A DNA stretch of 64,000 nucleotides, from contig NC_088797.1 of assembly GCF_011386835.1 (NCBI RefSeq), forward strand, positions 64,257,587-64,321,586. Direction: 5' to 3'. Each line of letters starts with the position of its first letter. Within the stretch, counting starts at the first letter, position 1. This document shows, piece by piece, positions 19,342 through 32,221 of the stretch. The notes beneath the pieces are model-generated. The model saw only the letters and a program-made list of their open reading frames with translations. It had not been told where the DNA came from and did no database searches. The DNA is from Chrysemys picta bellii. Taxonomy: Eukaryota > Chordata > Testudines > Emydidae. Both the position numbers and the translations under genes were made by a program.

Positions 19342-22300
19342 ACATGGCTAACTTTTCTGACAGAAATATACTGGTTAAATCCCCATGTGGACACACTTAT
19401 TCCAGAATAAATTTAAAATGAAGGGTACACGAGTTAGAATCTAGAAATGAAAACAGATTAATATCTATTTTATATAGTCTTTTCCCTCACCATCAACACT
19501 GACTTATGTTTCTTGATTCAGTGTTTGTCAATTTACAGTAATTAAAAGTGAGATAAGAGCAGTTGTGTTGGAAAGAAGTAAAGTTAAGTTTAAATATAGA
19601 TTATTTTAATTCAAGAAATTTGAGATGTACTGAGCAGCGTCATGATTGGTTGTTGTAGGTACTTCCCGTTTATTTTTTGAGATTTTTTTTTTTTAAATCT
19701 ACCTGAATTGTTCTAAGCTTTCTAAAATGTACAAATGTATTGTAAGGTTTAGTGATTTAGTTCTAAAATTATCTGCATTTTATACTGATTCTTCTTTCAT
19801 GGTTTGAAATAATTTATAGATAGTAGCAGTATTTGTTCTTGTCCATAATTTGAAGATTTCACTCAGACAGTATTTTCATAATTAATCAGCAGAGGGGAAT
19901 ACAAATTACTTTGAAAAGATAGTAATGAATACATTGAAATGGTAAATATTCCATTGTTTGGTAGAAGATCAAATGCTTCAGATTTTTGTGAAGAATAGAA
20001 AAAAAATTGACAGGAAGGAAAAATATTAAACAAAAACAATACATTTGTTATTCGTTTTAAGGAGGAGGAGAGAATGACTTTACTGCTGAAGAACAGATAC
20101 AGCAACAGATACAGTATAGCTAGGGATTCTGATTTTTGGGGTGTATTTTTAGCAGTTTTTCAGTTCTGTGTAGATGTCCAGAAATCCAGGGGTTTTTTTC
20201 TCTTTGTATATACGGTCATAAGTAATCGTTTTGTAATGTTCCTTGGTGTGCTTTAAGGTGGTACTATTTCAAACAACACTATATGAAAAAGGAACCTTTC
20301 ATGCACACCAGTCGGGATCTATGCAGATGTGCATCATGTTAGTGCGCTTTAGAAATCTCATGCTCATAGTCTGCTTTACTGCTCCATGTAGGAAAAACCC
20401 TTAGATACAAGAAACCATTTACATTGTTTTCCCATAGCTGTACTTTGACTTCTGTATTGGGGGGGGGCAGTCAGGCCAATAGTGTTGCATGGAGGGAAGG
20501 GGGGCAAATTCTGTGCCTGCCTGAGGCTTGCAGTTTGGTGGGGGGCAACACCCCCTACCCCTGAAACTACACCCATGTGTTTTCCTTGTGTTTATTGGAT
20601 AAGCACCAATTTCATTTTGTTTATATTGGGGGGTGTTGTTGGTGTTTATTGGTTAAAACTTGAAATCAGAAGCCCTAAATATATAATTTGTGTATATATT
20701 GTAACTTATGTTTCAATTACCATTCATCTTTATGGAGAAATGTTACTTGTATTAACCATGAAAATATTTTGTTTCTTTTGCAATTACTGGAGCATGTACG
20801 TGTGAGTGTATCATTTCTAAGATCTACTATTCTCTGAAAATTGTCAAACTTCTCTTATCCATTGAAAATAAAGATCTTTTCTGAAAATGCATGCATCTGC
20901 ATGATGGGCTGCTGCTCAAAATAGTTAAAATATATATTTTTTAACCATAGCGTTGTTTTAAAAACTTTAACATATTTCTACATGAATCAACTACAAAAAT
21001 TGTAGTTCCTTCATATAAAAACCACTTGACTTCTTGTCACTTTTGTTTGAGTTGCCTGAATGTTGATTAGACAAGCAAACAATGAAAAATACTTGCGCTA
21101 CTTTATAGAAAGCAGGACGAATGTAGCCCCATTGAGATTAAATTACGTTCAGGAAATAATATGGGAGGACTTTTGTTGTTCAGAATATACTTGCTTTTAT
21201 GTCATGTTGTGGAGATAATCTGTTTACTATATTTCAAAATAAATGACATTATTTGCATAAAGGAATAATACTACAATATCTCTTTAACAATGTGTAGTAC
21301 ATTGTATAATGAAAATATTTTTCCAAATAGTACTGCTAATATGGTAATTTTGTTTGAAAGCTGGTACTATGAAACCTTTCATTTGTCTTTATGTAATCAA
21401 CACTAATTTTACATCACAAATGACAAACAGATTTGAAATCAGGTTGTAGATAATGGGCTCCAAAGAAAGGTGATAATATTTCTTCTTGATCTGATGGGCA
21501 AAGTATTCTAAATCATTAATATTAGTATTAAAAACCCTGTGTATAAATAAATGTATGCAATATAAAGTGAAGTAACATTTCAGTGGTCTCACATCCATAC
21601 CTACTATCCTTCCTGAAAGAAATTGGGGACATAAGTCAACTAATGCATAATTTATTCCTAAATCTGTATCTCCTCCAGTTATTGGTGAAAAGAAGTGTGA
21701 TATTCGTAAATTAGAGAAAAGCTGATGCCTCTCAGACTAAATGATTTCGTGCTTGACGGTCTGACACGGATGCTTAGTTTTTCTCCCACTACATTAGGAC
21801 TAAGGGCTCAGTTACATTCAGGTAAACCATGTACATCCTCACTGATGGAAGTATGGAATAATGTAAGGTAGATTTAGTTCTTAAGGTGCTTTAGTTGCTG
21901 TAATATTTGTTTTTACTGGAATAAATATAAGCCATTTGCAAGATAAAAAGACTTGTGCTGTTTTCTGTGTGTGCGCCTGCCGACGTGCATTAAAATGGTA
22001 GATGTTTACTATGCAGAGATTGAGCCACTGTCTTGCTCTGCTGTTCTTAAGGGTAAGTAGACTCAGCTAATCATCACACTTAAGTGGGTAATCTGCACCA
22101 CTGTTATAGTTATTAAGGCTGCCCAATATGTCCTATTATAAGACCCATTTTGTCAGTTGCTTATAACTTTACCAACTTTTAACTGTTTGGGCTGAAATTA
22201 TCCATGCCTGGTGTCTGCTTCAGACTGATTATTTAAAAAAAACAAAACAAAAAAACTCCCCAGAACCCACCTTCCTCCATTTCCAAGAATGAAGCTAAGA

Positions 22301-22369
22301 AAAATGTTTTCTTTATTTAAAAATTCTGGCGGCGACTTCTTGGGAGCAGGGTCTTGAAATTTGGTAGAG
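18796..22369. other. Unassigned intronic sequence with a (TG)n microsatellite
   Basis: AT-rich. A (TG)n run of about 15 units lies at 19309-19339. A G-rich patch at 20460-20575 has no recognisable identity. No coding or RNA feature is supported. Confidence 0.5.
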
Positions 22370-22958
22370 GAATGGCCTTTTTGTAAGGTTTCTAACCATC
22401 AGAAAATTGAAGTTCTGGAACAGCCTTCCAAGAGAAGCAGTGAGGGCAAAAAACCTAATTGATTTCAAGACTGAACTTGATAAGTTTATGGCGTGGATGG
22501 TTTGATGAAACTGCCTACAATGGCATGTAGATGATCTGCGACTCTTAGTAGCAAAGATCCCGAAAGGCCAATGATGAGACACTAGATAGGGAGGGTTCTG
22601 AGTTACTACAGAGAATTCTTTCCCCAGTGTCTGGCTGTTTAGTCTTGCCAAAATACTCAGGGTTGCCATAGTCGGGGTCGGGAAGGAATTGTCCTCCAGG
22701 TCAAATTGGCAGAGACCCTGGGTTTTTTTCGCCTTCCTTTGCAGCATGGCACACAGGTCACTTGCAGCTTTAAGATAGTGTAACTGGTGGATTCTCTGTA
22801 ACTTGAAGTCTTTAAATCATGATTTGAGGACTTCAGTAGTTCATCCAGAGGCTATGGATCTATTACAGGAATGGGTGGGTGAGGGTCTGTGGCCTGCAGT
22901 GTGCAGACTTGATCATGATGGTCCCTTCTGGCCTTAAAGTCTACGAGTCTGAGGTGTA
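22370..22958 (+). mobile_element. CR1 LINE 3' end, 5'-truncated
   Basis: This encodes on the plus strand a decayed ORF2 C-terminus (FxTIRKLKFWNSLPREAV-like, then DFKTELDKFM). A CR1 3' UTR follows, ending 'cttaaagtctacgagtctgagg', the plus-strand counterpart of the tail at 3198. Frames are broken. The ORF on the opposite strand is a shadow. Confidence 0.8.
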
Positions 22959-25429
22959 ATTCCAAGAAGTGTAAATTGTGGTATCAATAGGTCATTCTGC
23001 TCTTAATAGCATAAAGCTTATTATCTGGATTATGTCTTTATTTATAGTTGGATTTTGGCACATCCAATGATTGTGTAATATGACTAATCCTTCATATTAC
23101 ATATTGTATATTTTCATACATGAGGATGACTTCAGTACTAACTAGTGAAGTGGAACAGAGCTGCCAGTTGCAGATTAGGCAACTCTACTGAGTGAAAATT
23201 AAAATAGTATTTCTTACCAAGGGTATTTTACTTACAACACATTCATGGTGTATGCACTATATAAATATTCTTTGTGTACAGATACTCTCACAAGATGTGC
23301 AACTAGTTCCTTAAAAGAGGTGGTGATAAAAAAAAATTCTTTATAAGAAGAAAGATAACCATGAATTAATGCATATGAGAAGGCTATTGAGTAGAGCATT
23401 CTTATGACTTGCAGTGCCAGTCATTGAAAAAGAATGTAAAAAAATGTATGACATTATTTCCACAGTGTGTATTTATATCAGCATGGTAGTGATGCAATAG
23501 TAAGGCTAGGTTGGCAATTCTTTGCTAAGCTCCTATTTTCTGTGCTTATAGCTTTTTCTAAAAACTGTCTTTTTAGATTTCAATTTTCTCTTCATTACTC
23601 TTGGTCTATTGGTTACAATTAAGAATATTTATATTAAAAATGTAAAGGACAGGTGGTAAGCCAATTTTTAGTTACCATGCTGTAGAACAATTTTTATATT
23701 TTCAAATGCTTTTTTTGGACCTTGATACCCCCAAAACAGTCTTAATTTAAAAACTTCTCACAATAATCTGCCTTGCTAAACTGAAAGAAATTGTTAAAAA
23801 ATGTAATTGCAAGATTTCTAAAATGCACCCTTACATATATGCACACTTAAAAAAATCTAAATACATTAATAACAGATATCAATTTGAAAAAAAATATTCC
23901 AGCTGACCCAGTTGCTACATTAATAATCAACCACAATAAAATCTCCATGTTAACTTATCCCACCAAAAAAGATCTGCAAAAATAGGCGTGCCTTGCTACA
24001 TGGCCTGAAAAAAACACCCAACTTGAGCTCTGTTAAATCAAAATGAGGAGTAAATTCCAGAGTGGAAGACCCTCTGTTGAGAACACTCTGCCTTCTAACT
24101 ACATGTTTTCTAAAGACGTAGTTGAATTTAACTACAATATATTATACTGAATGTATATTCTAGATCAAAAACAATATATGTTGTGTTTATAATTAGTTCC
24201 TTGTATACATTTAAATTTATTTGTTCTGTGCCTTGATTTTCTAAAGCCTTAGTATAAACAAAGAGTAAAGAGGTTTTATGAGGCATATTTTGTTACTTCT
24301 GAATCCTGTGCTTTTTGTTTTTAACTAGTGCTTTAGACGTTAAAAGATAACATCTTTTAGTATTGTCTGGTTACTAGAATGCAGGCTTAAACACAACTTG
24401 TGTTTGGTTCTATTTTATCAATAGAGATTAATCTTATGGTTTCTGTTAAAGCAATGTTACTGAAAAAAATCTCTTATTGAAGTATTTGTGGTGTTTTTTA
24501 AAAGATGTTTAAGATTTCACATAAAATTTAACTGATCACAGATGAAGCTGTAAATTAATACCTCATGAGTTTTACTGACTGCAGGGCATTGTTTGTGAGA
24601 GGCTTTGTTCCTGCACACAAGGGAAAGACCAGGTTCAAACTAACAAATTAAAAATTGTATCATAATAAATATGTACTTCTGAAAATCAAAACACTGTTTG
24701 AATCACTTAGTGTGTTATAATATTATAAATAGCTATAAAAATGTAATAATTTCCTTAAGCTTAAATCTTTAAGGAATGAAATAAGAGACATAACATTTTA
24801 TTTCATTGTCATGTTTAGCCAATTTAGTAGAAATTGTATTCTGTTGCTCGTGAAACTGAGCATGTTAACAAAAAGTCAGAATCACTGCTAATTAAACTTA
24901 AAATAACTGACTTGATTATTGAATCAACCACATTTCTGTTTCCACTGAGTTGTGTGCAGTCCAGCTGTATTTCTTCACAAATACTGATAGGTCATTCTGA
25001 GCCACAAGCTTAGGATGAGGCTTTTTATGTCTTCCGCTTGTCCTGTCTAGGCCCAAGAAGAAATTTGAGGCTGGCTTCTTCATACTCTCCCCAATCAATG
25101 AGTGAAAATGGATAAAGGCAGATTATACAGCAGTATCTATGTTATGAAATTTATTTAAGTAAGCAATTAAATCCTACATGCTGACAAAGTGGTAAGTAGT
25201 CAGGGGCCATGTATGGATGGTAGGAAAGCTATACTGAAAACTGTCAGGAACATTGACCTTCAGATGAACAGTAAAGTGAAAGAAATTGTTACCATAAGGA
25301 GTTTGGAAACATTCAGTTGATTTCATGAAACTTTTTTCTTTGTGTTACTGCACATGCGGATCCCCTTTATGGTGTCTGCGTGCCTCAGCACAGGAGTTTG
25401 GAAAGTTTTCAGTAGCTTTATCCAGTAGG
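22959..25429. other. Unassigned intronic sequence
   Basis: Very AT-rich with no long ORF. A less AT-rich spot at 23970-24110 has repeat-like character I cannot identify. Confidence 0.5.
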
Positions 25430-25700
25430 AGTTTTGCATGCATCCTGCATCCCCAGTGGTGTAAACGGCACTGCAGCTGTGCCCATGTAGAACCATAGTG
25501 TAGATGCTTCCCACATTGAAGGAAGGGGTTCTTCAGTTGAACTAGGTAATCCACCTTTCCAAGAGCTGGTTCGGTCTTCCATCAACCTAGTTATGTCTAT
25601 GGTGGGGTTAGGTTGACCTACCTGCAGTGTTCAGGATGTGAAATTTTTCATCACAACACTGAGCAACACAGTTACATTGAACTAATTTTTAGACAAGGCC
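25430..25700 (-). mobile_element. Harbinger-type MITE, reverse orientation
   Basis: The right end 'tttttagacaaggcctta' is the complement of a GGCCTTGTCTA terminus like those of the Harbinger elements here. The interior holds 'ggcactgcagctgtgcc', 'tagtgtagatgcttcccac' and 'ggttaggttgacctac', which recur in a family of short amniote MITEs. It is non-coding. The left boundary is approximate. Confidence 0.6.
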
Positions 25701-25829
25701 TTAGTAATTAGATTTATAGTTGGTACTTAATTTGTTTATACATAGTATTTAGTGGACTTGTTACTGTTTCAATTCGCTTGTTAGCAGTAAGTGAAAAAAA
25801 TAAATGAAAAAGCAAAAGCAGTAGCTTAT

Positions 25830-26010
25830 GGCTGATCTCAGATCTTCAGGATTCAATCCATGTTCCTCCTGTGCAGGGATTATTCCTCTGACTGATATCC
25901 ATGACAAGTTCCTCACTCAGACAGTAAAGGCCTCTATCACAGCCAAGTGTGCCATTTTAAGTCCTTCAAGAAGTACACACAAAAGGTAAGGCAGTTCAGA
26001 CTGAAGCTTA
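25830..26010 (+). pseudogene. Decayed DIRS gag-like fragment
   Basis: A short plus-strand frame reads CSSCAGIIPLTDIHDKFL, then decays. The Cys-x2-Cys and 'DxHDKxL' pattern resembles a zinc-knuckle-like segment I associate with gag proteins of vertebrate DIRS elements. It is brief and broken, so this is tentative. Confidence 0.35.
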
Positions 26011-26216
26011 TTCCTTGTCCATGAAAGCTACATTGGACTCAGAGTACAGACCTGGAACATAGGCATCTGTTTTCACAATTTATCTCTCCAGTGTTCCTGT
26101 CATTGGAAATGTGGCGCTTAATTCAGGAGCAATTAAAAAGACAAAAGAGATTCATAAAGGTCCATTGGAGCAGTTAGGCACCGCTGCTATCTGAGGACTG
26201 GTGACTCCGATTCTAA

Positions 26217-26480
26217 GGCTTGATCTACACTTAAAAATTAGATTTACCTAGCTGTGTCAATCAGGGCTGTGATGACAGTTTTGCATCCTGAGTGCTGTAG
26301 TTAGGTCGACCTAACCCTCAGTGTAGATGCAGCTAGGTCAACCCAGAATTCATCCATCAACTTAGCTACTACCTCTCGGAAATCTACATCCATGGAAAAC
26401 CCCTTCCATTGATGTAGCTAGCATTTACGCTGCGGCGCTACAGTGACACACCTTCAATGCTATAGCTCTGCCACTGTAGC
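26217..26480 (+). mobile_element. Harbinger-type MITE
   Basis: It begins 'aaggcttgatctacactta', contains 'agttaggtcgacctaaccc', 'cagtgtagatgcagctaggt' and 'tagctactacctctcgg', and runs into the hAT-like repeat at about 26490. It belongs to the same MITE group as 25430-25700 but in the opposite orientation. The right terminus is unclear. Confidence 0.6.
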
Positions 26481-26489
26481 ACTGTGGTA

Positions 26490-27422
26490 AAAATTATCAC
26501 ATTGATTTGAAACTAAATATAACCTTTACACTAAATTTGGTACTTCCTTTTGCTAATCAGGACAGTACATTGACTGTATTTTAGCAATTACATAGCTTAA
26601 CATACATTTATTCAGATTCTTAATTTTTACTTTTTTATTATGTTAGAAAATGGTGAATGTATAATCTTGCATTTCTTATTTACTAGATTTTTTTTTTTAC
26701 TCATTTGTTTCAAGTTCAATTTGGTTTGGAATTGGAATTTAATTAAAAATGTACAAAATCAGCATTTTAATTTTTTTTAGTTAATAAAGTTACCTTAAAT
26801 ATGCTGGATTCATAAAGGAAAAGGGTTTCAGAACATGTTTTGCTTATAACACTGATTTATTAAACAAGGGACGTATTATCTGTAGTTAGTGAATTGAACT
26901 GATTGTTTCTGGTCAGCATGTTTAAGGCTTTAGAACTTCTGGAGCTCATTCTCTCACACCTAGTTTTTATTCATAAGTTGGAAGACGAAAACAAACTATC
27001 CTGCTTTTTAACTCCAAATTTGTTTCTTATCGTTGAATGAACTAGTCATTGAATTGAACTAGTTGAATAATCTGAAACCAAGAAATTATTCTCTCTTCAC
27101 CTGCAGAAGAGGCTGTTGCTGTCCAAAGCAAGGTTAGCACTTCAACAAACTCAGGTTCCAGGTACTATGCTTATGACTTACACCAGTTACGTGATTTGAC
27201 TTTCTTCAAAACTTTGACACCAAACACATACTATTTAATATTAATTTTTATTTAATGTAATTATTTTAATAGATTATAGTAATTGTAAGGTTTAACATGG
27301 GTTGTCATACTTTCAAATAGGTTTATTTTTAAAAACAAAAATGTATTTAATTTAAATACGAGATTATATTTCAATAAAAATCAAAATTTTTAATTTTTTA
27401 ATTGGGTTTTTATCCACCCTGG
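26490..27422. mobile_element. hAT-type non-autonomous element, left end missing or unresolved
   Basis: It ends 'gggtttttatccaccctg' at 27422, the same terminus as the hAT element at 41938-43386 (tttttatccgccctg). The adjoining interior is AT-rich. I find no matching CAGGGTGGAT start or 8-bp duplication, so the left boundary is inferred. Confidence 0.5.
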
Positions 27423-27892
27423 GAAGCTAAGAAATGAAGGCATATGCTATCTTCAGAGCCCTAATCCCCAGACAGAGAGGTGAGGATGTCAGGCATTATT
27501 TCTGTTTTGGAAAATTCTCTTTGGTGGTTCTCTTCTGAATTTTCTTCAGTAGGGTTTACTCTCGCTTTCTTCTTGTCTCCAGTGTCCTGAGAAGGAGCAA
27601 CCATGAAAGAAATAATGCTTTTATAAGACTATTTGTATTTTCTCTTCATTTGTTGTTGGAAGGTATATCTGTTTTTTTCCTCAAAACAGCTTTATCCAGA
27701 GGCTTCTCAAAAAACTTAGCCTCACCATGTTTTGAAGATGAAATATTGTGCTTCCATGAACTACTCCACAGGTGCCTGCAAGGCAACTGTATTAGCTCCA
27801 GTGTATCTGGTGCAGCCAGAGAGATTTTTCAGAGGGATGGGTGCAGGTGCCTAAATTTCTTTGGGAGTTTTTTGAACAGGGGATCCTCCATA
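27423..27892. other. Unassigned intronic sequence
   Basis: Nothing recognisable. The 83-codon frame at 27650 shows no family character. Confidence 0.45.
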
Positions 27893-29272
27893 AGAAAATA
27901 AGAACGGCCGTACCGGGTCATCTAGCCCAGTATCCTGTCTACTGACAGTGGCCAATGCCAGGTGCCCCAGAGGGAGTGGACCAACAGGCAGTGATCAAAT
28001 GATCTTTCTCCTGCCATTCATCTCCATCCTCTGACAAACAGAGGCTAGGGACACCATTTCTTACCCATGCTGGCTAATAGCCATAAATGGACTTAACCAC
28101 CATGAATTTATCCAGTTCTCTTTTATACGCTGTTATAGTCTTAGCCTTCACAACCTCCTCAGGTAAGGAGTTCCACAAGTTGACTGTGCGCTGCGTGAAG
28201 AAGAACTTCCTTGTATTTGTTTTAAACCTGCTGCCTATTAATTTCATTTGGTTACCACTAGTTCTTGTATTATGGGAATAAGTAAATAACTTTTCCTTAT
28301 CCACTTTCTCCACATCACTCATGATTTTATATACCTCTATCATATCCTCCCTTAGTCTCCTCTTTTCCAAGCTGAAGAGTCCTAGCCTCTTTAATCTCTC
28401 CTCATATGGGACCCGTTCCAAACCCCTAATCATTTTAGTTGCCCTTTTCTGAACCTTTTCTAGTGCCAGTATATCTTTTTTTTTAGATGAGGAGACCACA
28501 TCTGTACGCAGTATTCGAGATGTGGGCGTACCATCAATTTATATAAGGGCAATAATATATTCTGTCTTATTCTCTATCCCCTTTTTAATGATCGCTAACA
28601 TCCTGTTTGCTTTTTTGACCGCCTCTGCACACTGCGCGGACATCTTCAGAGACTTATCCACGATGACTCCAAGATCTTTTTCCTGACTTGTTATAGCTAA
28701 ATTAGCCCCCATCATATTGTATGTATAGTTGGGGTTATTTTTTCCAATGTGCATTACTTTACATTTATCCACATTAAATTTCATTTGCCATTTTGTTGCC
28801 CAATCACTTAGTTTTGTGAGATCTTTTTGAAGTTCATCACAGTCTGCTTTGGTCTTAACTATCTTGAGCAGTTTAGTATCATCTGCAAACTTTGCCACCT
28901 CACTGTTTACCCCTTTCTCCAGATCATTTATAAATAAGTTGAATAGGATTGGTCCGAGGACTGACCCTTGGGGAACACCACTAGTTACCCCTCTCCATTC
29001 TGAGAATTTACCATTAATTCCTACCCTTTGTTCCCTGTCTTTTAACCGGTTCTCAAGCCATGAAAGGACCTTCCCTTTTATCCCCTGACAACTTAATTTA
29101 CGTAAGAGCCTTTGGTGAGGGACCTTGTCAAAAGCTTTCTGGAAATCTAAGTACACTGTGTCCACTGGATCCCCCTTGTCAACATGTTTGTTGACCCCTT
29201 CAAAGAACTCTAATAGATTAGTAAGACACGATTTCCCTTTATAGAAACCATCTTGACTATTGCTCAACAGTT
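27893..29272 (-). mobile_element. CR1 LINE, 5'-truncated, reverse strand, with reverse transcriptase remnant
   Basis: The 3' end is at 27893 (complement of ...acggccgttcttattttctt). Minus-strand ORFs at 29267-28539 and 28499-28074 are consecutive parts of ORF2 separated by a frame break. The first has reverse transcriptase motifs [20 protein letters not shown] and [10 protein letters not shown] (the catalytic ADD). The second is the conserved C-terminal region ([27 protein letters not shown]). The 5' part, including the endonuclease, is missing. It is the same subfamily as the split CR1 at 35740-43641, in opposite orientation. Confidence 0.93.
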
Positions 29273-30685
29273 TGTTTTTCTATGTGCAGCAGGGGGGAGT
29301 TGCAGGGAGTCCCTGAAGTGGAGGGGGATAGTAGGGTGGTGCACAGGGAGCTTGTAGGACAGAATGGAGGAAGGATGCAAGGAGCCCCTGGGGTGTCCAA
29401 TAAACTTGGACTACTGAAGCTACAAAGTGTGCGACCTACAACAATAGTTACACACATTGCTACATTGCTATATGCTTTGTTAGAAAAGGCAAGGTCAAAG
29501 AAATGTACTTGCACTGAGAGTAGAAGGTGATGAGGTTCATGATGGTCCTTTGTTCCTGCAGGAGTTCATTCTGCAGTTGACACCAGCCCCCTGAAAAGCT
29601 GTCTCCGGCACAGATGAGCTTTACCCTTATTGTAGACTGTTCTGTTGTGACAGAGGAGTGAAATTGTTGACCATAGTCTTCATCCCACAGTTTTAGTCAA
29701 TCTTTTAGATATCTTAAGCCCAGGCATTGAGTGCCTTAAAGATAAGGATTGAGACAGGGCAGGGGTGCAGGAAGGGTGTGGGGTGCAGGAGGCGGCTCAG
29801 GGCAGGGGGTTGGGGTGCAGGAGAGGTGCAGCAGGGGGCTCAGGGCAGGGAGTTGAGGTTCGGGGTGCGGGCTCTGGCCTGGCGCCGATTACCTTAAGTG
29901 GCTCCGGGGTGGCAGCGGGGCTAAGGTGGGCTTCCTGCCTGCTGTGGCCCCGCACCGCTCCCGGAAGCAGCTGGCACCACGTCCCTGCAGCCCCTGAGGG
30001 AAGTGGGGGCAGAGGGCTCCGCGCGCTGCCCTGCCTGCGGGTACCTCCCCCGAAGCTTCCATTGGCCGCAATTCCCCTTTCCCGGTCAATGTTATTCATT
30101 GATAGGGTAAATGTATCTTTTTTCAAAAGGTGATCCTCTGAAATTGTGCTGATAGAATAAAGAGATGGACTGAATCATCATAGGCTGTGAGATTGAGTTA
30201 TTTTTAGTTCTTGGCATTTCAGGCTGGAACACTTCATTCTTTCATGCCTGTTAATGAGTCATCTGGAGAAAATGAGCCTCTTCTTGCTTTCAGAAATGGT
30301 CTGCAACAAATAATAATAGGCTAATCTCTGCCAGAGACATTCTGTCAAGTGAATGAAATTTCAAATATAAAGTATATTTGAAATAGAGACTTATCACCAA
30401 CATGTAAACATTGTATATGAAAAAAGGATGCATGTATTGTAATATATATGAAAAACTCAAATACTAAAAGTGTGATGAAAAATCTATTGACTATTCTAAT
30501 GATAAACACAGTTTAGAAGAGCTTAATCGATGCTCAGCACACCTTTTACAAATACAAGAGAATCAGATACTAAGCATGGAATTCAAAATACAGTTGATAC
30601 CCAAGGATCAGATTTAGCAAAAAGCACTTCGTTCAGAAGCTAGCAGTAGTTTTCCCTATGCAGAGTGTTAAGTGTAAGTTTCTAT
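29273..30685. other. Unassigned, including a GC-rich repeat-like block at 29750-30110
   Basis: From about 29755 a G-rich series with units such as 'gggggctcagggcaggg' and 'ttggggtgcagg' precedes a GC-rich segment with 'ctcccgg' and 'ttccattggccgc'. The same vocabulary occurs in the hAT MITEs at 33430-33634 and 46785-47417, so this is probably part of a related MITE whose ends I cannot define. ORFs here are compositional. Confidence 0.45.
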
Positions 30686-32213
30686 TAGGGCTGTCAAGCA
30701 ATTAAAGAAATTAGTTGTGATTAATCGTGCAATTAAAAAAAATTGTGATTAATCACACTGTAAAACAATAATAGAATATCATTTATGTAAATAGTTTTGA
30801 ATGTTTTCTACATTTTAAAATTTGATTTCAATTACAACACAGAACACAAAGTGTAGTGTTCACTTTATATTTATTTTTTATTACAAATATAAAAAAACAC
30901 TGTAAAAAACAAAATAAATAGTATTTTTCAGTTTTCCTCATACAAATATTGTAGTGCAATCTCTTTATGATGAAAGTTGAACTTACAAATGTAGAATTAT
31001 GGACAAAAGATAACTGCATTCCAAAATAAAAAAAGGAAAACTTTATAGCCTACAAGTCCATTCAGTCCTACTTCTTGTTTAACCAGTCTTTCAGACAAAC
31101 ACATTTGTTTACATTTGCAGGAGATAATGCTACCTGCTTCTTGTTTACAATGTCACCTGAAAGTGAGAACAGACATTCACATGTCACTGTTGTAGCTGGC
31201 ATAGCAAGATATTTACATGCTCAATAACAGTCCAAAGCAGTGCAGACCGACACATGTTCATTTTCATCATCTGAGTCAGATGCCACCTGCAGAAGGTTGA
31301 TTTTCTTTTTTGGTGGTTCAGCTGTGTAGTTTCCGCATCTTCTGAAAGTATGCTCCAGACCTCGTCCCTCTCTGATTTTGGAAGACACTTCAGATTCTTA
31401 AACCTTGGGTCGAGTCCTGTAGCTATCTTTAGAAATCTCACATTGGTACCGTCTTTGCATTTTGTGAAAACTGCAGTGAAAATATTCTTAAAACGAACAA
31501 CATGTGCTGGGTAATGATGCGAGACTGCTATAATATGAAATACATGGCAGAATGCGGGTAGAACAGAGCAGGAGACGTACTATTCTCCTCCAAGGAGTTT
31601 AGTCAAAATGTAATTAACACATTTTTTTTTAACGAGCATCATCAGCATAAAAGCATGTCCTCTCGAATGGTGGCCGAAGCATGAAGGCATATAGAAATGT
31701 TTAGCATATCTGGCACTTAAATACCTTGCAATGCCGGCTACAAAAGTGCCATGCATGCCTGTTCTCACTTTTAGGTGACATGGTAAATAAGAAGCGGGCA
31801 GCAGTAACTCCTGTAAAAGTAAACAAACTTGTTTGTCTTAGCAATTGGCTGAACAAGAAGTAGGACTGAGTGGACTTGTAGGCTCTAAAGTTTTGTGTTT
31901 TATTTTGGAATGCAGTTATGTAACAAAAAAAAATCTACATTTCTAAGTTGCACTTTCACGATACAGAGATTGCATTATGGTACTTGTAGGAGCTGAATTG
32001 AAAAATACGATTTCTTTTGTTTCTCATTTTTTAGAGTGAAATATTTGTAATAAAAATAATAGAAAGTGAGCACTGTACACTTTGCATTCTGTGTTGTAAT
32101 TTAAATCAATATATTTGAAAATGTAGAAAAACATCTAAACACCTAAAAATATTTAATAAATTTCAGTTGATATTATATTGTTTAACAGCGCAGTTAAAAC
32201 TGCGATAGCCCTA
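30686..32213 (-). mobile_element. hAT foldback element with long inverted arms and an 8-bp duplication
   Basis: The ends TAGGGCTGTCAA and (reverse complement of the right end) TAGGGCTATCGC are flanked by a perfect duplication GTTTCTAT (30678-30685, 32214-32221). Inside, about 30790-31190 is the inverted counterpart of about 31740-32150, for example 'cacctgaaagtgagaacag' against 'ctgttctcacttttaggtg', so the element can fold into a stem of several hundred bp. The centre carries a fragment of hAT transposase on the minus strand. Total length 1528 bp. Confidence 0.85.
31184..31441 (-). pseudogene. hAT (ZBED-like) transposase fragment
   Basis: The frame reads MRFLKIATGLDPRFKNLKCL, then a decayed acidic segment. 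The 'xATxLDPRFKxL' motif is characteristic of ZBED1-like hAT transposases just before the C-terminal dimerisation region. Only this short part remains, in the loop of the foldback element. Confidence 0.7.
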
Positions 32214-32221
32214 GTTTCTAT

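Noticed and set aside
19200..19394. ORF with repeated threonine-histidine residues
   Set aside because: Translation of the (TG)n microsatellite.
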